Below are positions 62,167 through 64,000 of a stretch of 64,000 nucleotides of DNA, piece by piece (the first letter of the stretch is position 1; every line of letters begins with the position of its first letter). The notes under the pieces were generated by a model. The model saw only the letters and a program-made list of their open reading frames with translations. It was not told the origin of the DNA and searched no databases. The stretch is from contig NZ_FQWC01000005.1 of the NCBI RefSeq assembly GCF_900129555.1, forward strand, positions 299,480-363,479, read 5' to 3'. Origin of the DNA: Flavobacterium defluvii (lineage in GTDB: Bacteria; Bacteroidota; Bacteroidia; Flavobacteriales; Flavobacteriaceae). The position numbers were made by a program, and so were the translations under genes.

Positions 62167-63549
62167 TTACAGTAAATTTTCAATGACCGAAATAAATTTT
62201 TCCGCCAGTTCGTCGGCATTTTTTTGTGACTTACTTTCGGTATAAATTCTAATGATTGGTTCTGTGTTTGATTTTCTCAAATGAACCCACTCTTCCTCAA
62301 AATCTATTTTGACTCCATCGATGCAATTTGGCTTTTCATCTTTGAATTTTTGAGTAATTTTTTCCAAAACTTCATCAACATTGATTTCGGGAGTCAGCTC
62401 AATTTTACTTTTACTCATATAATAATCCGGATAGCTTTTGCGAAGCGTTTTGCACGATATTTTTTGATGTGCCAAATGCGATAAAAACAATGCCGTTCCC
62501 ACTAACGAATCCCGTCCGTAATGTGACGCCGGATAAATAATTCCACCATTTCCTTCTCCGCCAATTATAGCTTTTGTTGTCTTCATCAATTCCACCACAT
62601 TAACTTCACCAACAGCACTTGCCTGATATTTTCCGCCGTGTTTTAAAGTAATGTCCCGTAATGCTCTCGAAGATGACAAATTAGAAATCGTGTCGCCTTT
62701 TGTTTTTCCTAAAACATAATCGGCGCAGGCAACAAGCGTATATTCTTCGCCAAACATTGAACCGTCTTCGCAAATAATTGCCAGACGATCAACATCTGGA
62801 TCAACCACAATTCCGAAATCGGCTTTTTCTGCTACAACCAATTCTGAAATATCAGTCAAATGTTCTTTTAAAGGTTCCGGATTATGTGGAAAGTGTCCGT
62901 TTGGTTCGCAATATAATTTCACACATTCTACTCCTAATTTTTCTAATAAACTTGGAATCGCAATTCCGCCCGTAGAATTAACGGCATCGACAACTACTTT
63001 AAAATTGGCTTTTTTAATCGCTTCAACATCAACTAAATCTAATTTTAAAACTTCGTCAATATGTTTTTCAATGTAACCTTCTTTCTTTTCGTATTTTCCT
63101 AAATCATCCACTTCTGCAAAATGAAAATTTTCATCTTCGGCGATTTTTAGGATTTTTTCTCCAGCCTCGGCATTTAAAAATTCTCCTTTATGATTTAGTA
63201 ATTTCAAAGCGTTCCATTGTTTCGGATTATGACTTGCCGTAATAATGATTCCGCCATCAACTTTATCCAAAGTCACTGCAATCTCAACAGTTGGTGTTGT
63301 CGATAAACCAATATCAACCACATTAATTCCTAAACCCGTAAGCGTATTCGAAACCAGATTGCTAATCATTTCTCCCGAAATTCGGGCATCTCTCCCTATA
63401 ATTACGGTTAACGATTGATTTGAGTTTTCACTTTTAAGCCACATTCCGTAAGCTGCGGCAAATTTGACAGCATTTACCGGAGTTAAATTTTCATTAACAA
63501 CCCCGCCAATTGTTCCTCTTATTCCTGAAATTGATTTTATTAATGCCAT
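62167..63549 (-). CDS. glmM: Phosphoglucosamine mutase (phosphohexomutase)
   Basis: The 460-residue protein is an alpha-D-phosphohexomutase. The phospho-serine loop is IITASHNPKQWNA, the metal site is VVDPDVDRLAI, the sugar-binding loop is GEGNGGIIYP, and the C-terminal phosphate-binding part is VHLRKSNTEPIIRIYTES. It would convert glucosamine 6-phosphate to glucosamine 1-phosphate for cell-wall precursors. Distinguishing GlmM from phosphomannomutase by sequence alone is not certain, but the nagB gene next to it supports GlmM. Confidence 0.85.
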   Translation of the reverse strand: MALIKSISGIRGTIGGVVNENLTPVNAVKFAAAYGMWLKSENSNQSLTVIIGRDARISGEMISNLVSNTLTGLGINVVDIGLSTTPTVEIAVTLDKVDGGIIITASHNPKQWNALKLLNHKGEFLNAEAGEKILKIAEDENFHFAEVDDLGKYEKKEGYIEKHIDEVLKLDLVDVEAIKKANFKVVVDAVNSTGGIAIPSLLEKLGVECVKLYCEPNGHFPHNPEPLKEHLTDISELVVAEKADFGIVVDPDVDRLAIICEDGSMFGEEYTLVACADYVLGKTKGDTISNLSSSRALRDITLKHGGKYQASAVGEVNVVELMKTTKAIIGGEGNGGIIYPASHYGRDSLVGTALFLSHLAHQKISCKTLRKSYPDYYMSKSKIELTPEINVDEVLEKITQKFKDEKPNCIDGVKIDFEEEWVHLRKSNTEPIIRIYTESKSQKNADELAEKFISVIENLL

Positions 63550-63723
63550 TTTTGTATAATATTTATGCTGTGAAAAAATCTAACCGCAAAGCGCGCAAAG
63601 TTTTTACGCAAAGTTCACTAAGTAGTTTTTTAGTTGAATTTTCAATTCAAAGTCCGCAGAGCTTTATTTAAAAAGCTGTGTGTGATTTAAGTGCAGCTTT
63701 TAAAAATCTTTTTAATCCATTTA

Positions 63724-63741
63724 TCCCGATAGCTATCGGGA
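63724..63741. repeat. 18-bp perfect palindrome TCCCGATAGCTATCGGGA
   Basis: A perfect palindrome 33 bases from two 16-bp direct repeats. I recognise its core, CCCGATAGCTATCGGG, as a sequence that recurs often between genes of Bacteroidetes. Confidence 0.75.
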
Positions 63742-63754
63742 GTGGCAAAAACTT

Positions 63755-63786
63755 AGTACCTCAGCAGCTTAGAACCTCAGCAGCTT
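63755..63786. repeat. Two 16-bp direct repeats at the nagB stop
   Basis: AGTACCTCAGCAGCTT (63755-63770) and AGAACCTCAGCAGCTT (63771-63786) lie in tandem with one mismatch. The second overlaps the nagB stop codon (TTA at 63785-63787). Confidence 0.75.
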
Positions 63787-64000
63787 AATAATGCCATCTG
63801 ACAAAAGCCTCCATTGCTGCGTAGCTTGAAAGTCCCATTTGTTGGTAAACTTGTGCCGTTTCTTTATTTCGGTCTTCGGCTCTCTGCCAAAATTCTCTTG
63901 AATCAGTTCCCTGAAACACAACACCGTCTTTCTGTGATTGGTGTTTGAATATTCCGTGGCGTTTTGCCAAAACCTGATCCGGACTCATTGGCACCGCCAT
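63785..64000 (-). CDS. nagB: Glucosamine-6-phosphate deaminase, C-terminal end (5' part outside window)
   Basis: Only the last 71 residues are in the window, and the frame stays open to the right edge. The sequence VLAKRHGIFKHQSQKDGVVFQGTDSREFWQRAEDRNKETAQVYQQMGLSSYAAMEAFVRWHY is recalled as the C-terminus of the long NagB of Bacteroidetes (about 640 residues, with a PIG-L deacetylase-like second part), quoted here by its ends RHGIFKHQSQKD and AMEAFVRWHY. It converts glucosamine 6-phosphate to fructose 6-phosphate and ammonia. Being next to glmM and the PUL, it fits amino-sugar catabolism. Identity rests on memory of this C-terminus. Confidence 0.75.
   Translation of the reverse strand: MAVPMSPDQVLAKRHGIFKHQSQKDGVVFQGTDSREFWQRAEDRNKETAQVYQQMGLSSYAAMEAFVRWHY

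Overview
The window reads as a chromosomal segment of a Bacteroidota bacterium, most likely a Flavobacterium. The support is low GC, gene starts without Shine-Dalgarno sequences, promoters with the flavobacterial -7 box TANNTTTG, a SusC/SusD pair, short Bacteroidetes-type MenE, a NagB C-terminal end of the kind I associate with the long Bacteroidetes enzyme, and a tmRNA whose tag reads GENNYALAA. It looks like core chromosome with one accessory polysaccharide-utilisation locus (PUL). There is no phage, complete insertion sequence, CRISPR array, rRNA or tRNA gene.

Layout. 1-5.4 kb: a fatty-acid beta-oxidation operon (FadN/FadJ-type fusion, thiolase, acyl-CoA dehydrogenase) interrupted by two inverted-repeat elements, one of which carries a four-helix-bundle (23S rRNA intervening-sequence-type) gene. 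5.7-10.5 kb: a GH18 chitinase-like enzyme, small secreted proteins, Cu/Zn superoxide dismutase and a LETM1-like protein. 10.5-15.2 kb: beta-carbonic anhydrase with a SulP bicarbonate-type transporter, and dps divergent from oxyR. 15.3-23.8 kb: MnmD, IlvE, a MazG-like enzyme, an SRPBCC protein, an ECF sigma factor/membrane protein/LTxxQ-type module and a Tyr/Arg/Asn-rich lipoprotein. 23.9-36.1 kb: Kup, RsmB-like methyltransferase, MenE, a CPBP protease, ArsC-like protein, an outer-membrane beta-barrel protein, FumC and an alanine/saccharopine dehydrogenase-like enzyme. 36.3-43.6 kb: a beta-lactamase-fold hydrolase, tmRNA, an AraC regulator, and gnd-zwf-pgl (oxidative pentose phosphate pathway). 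43.7-51.6 kb: a multi-PAS histidine kinase with a receiver protein, an orphan transposase zinc-ribbon protein, a roadblock-like protein, and a TonB receptor divergent from a MocR-type regulator. 51.8-61.5 kb: a PUL (SusC, SusD, DUF4832 lipoprotein, PKD lipoprotein, DUF5009 membrane protein, GH109-like enzyme). 62.2-64 kb: GlmM and the C-terminus of NagB. The PUL sits next to amino-sugar metabolism, which fits use of a GalNAc- or GlcNAc-containing glycan.

The least ordinary signal is non-coding. At five 3' ends there are degenerate arrays with a strict 7-nt period, usually starting in or just after a stop codon and placed as inverted pairs: around the four-helix-bundle gene, between rsmB and menE, after the 30.2 kb outer-membrane gene, between fumC and its convergent neighbour, and between the serine hydrolase and ssrA. 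Separate long palindromic elements lie at 3423-3521, 5461-5591, 17465-17601 and 27357-27556.
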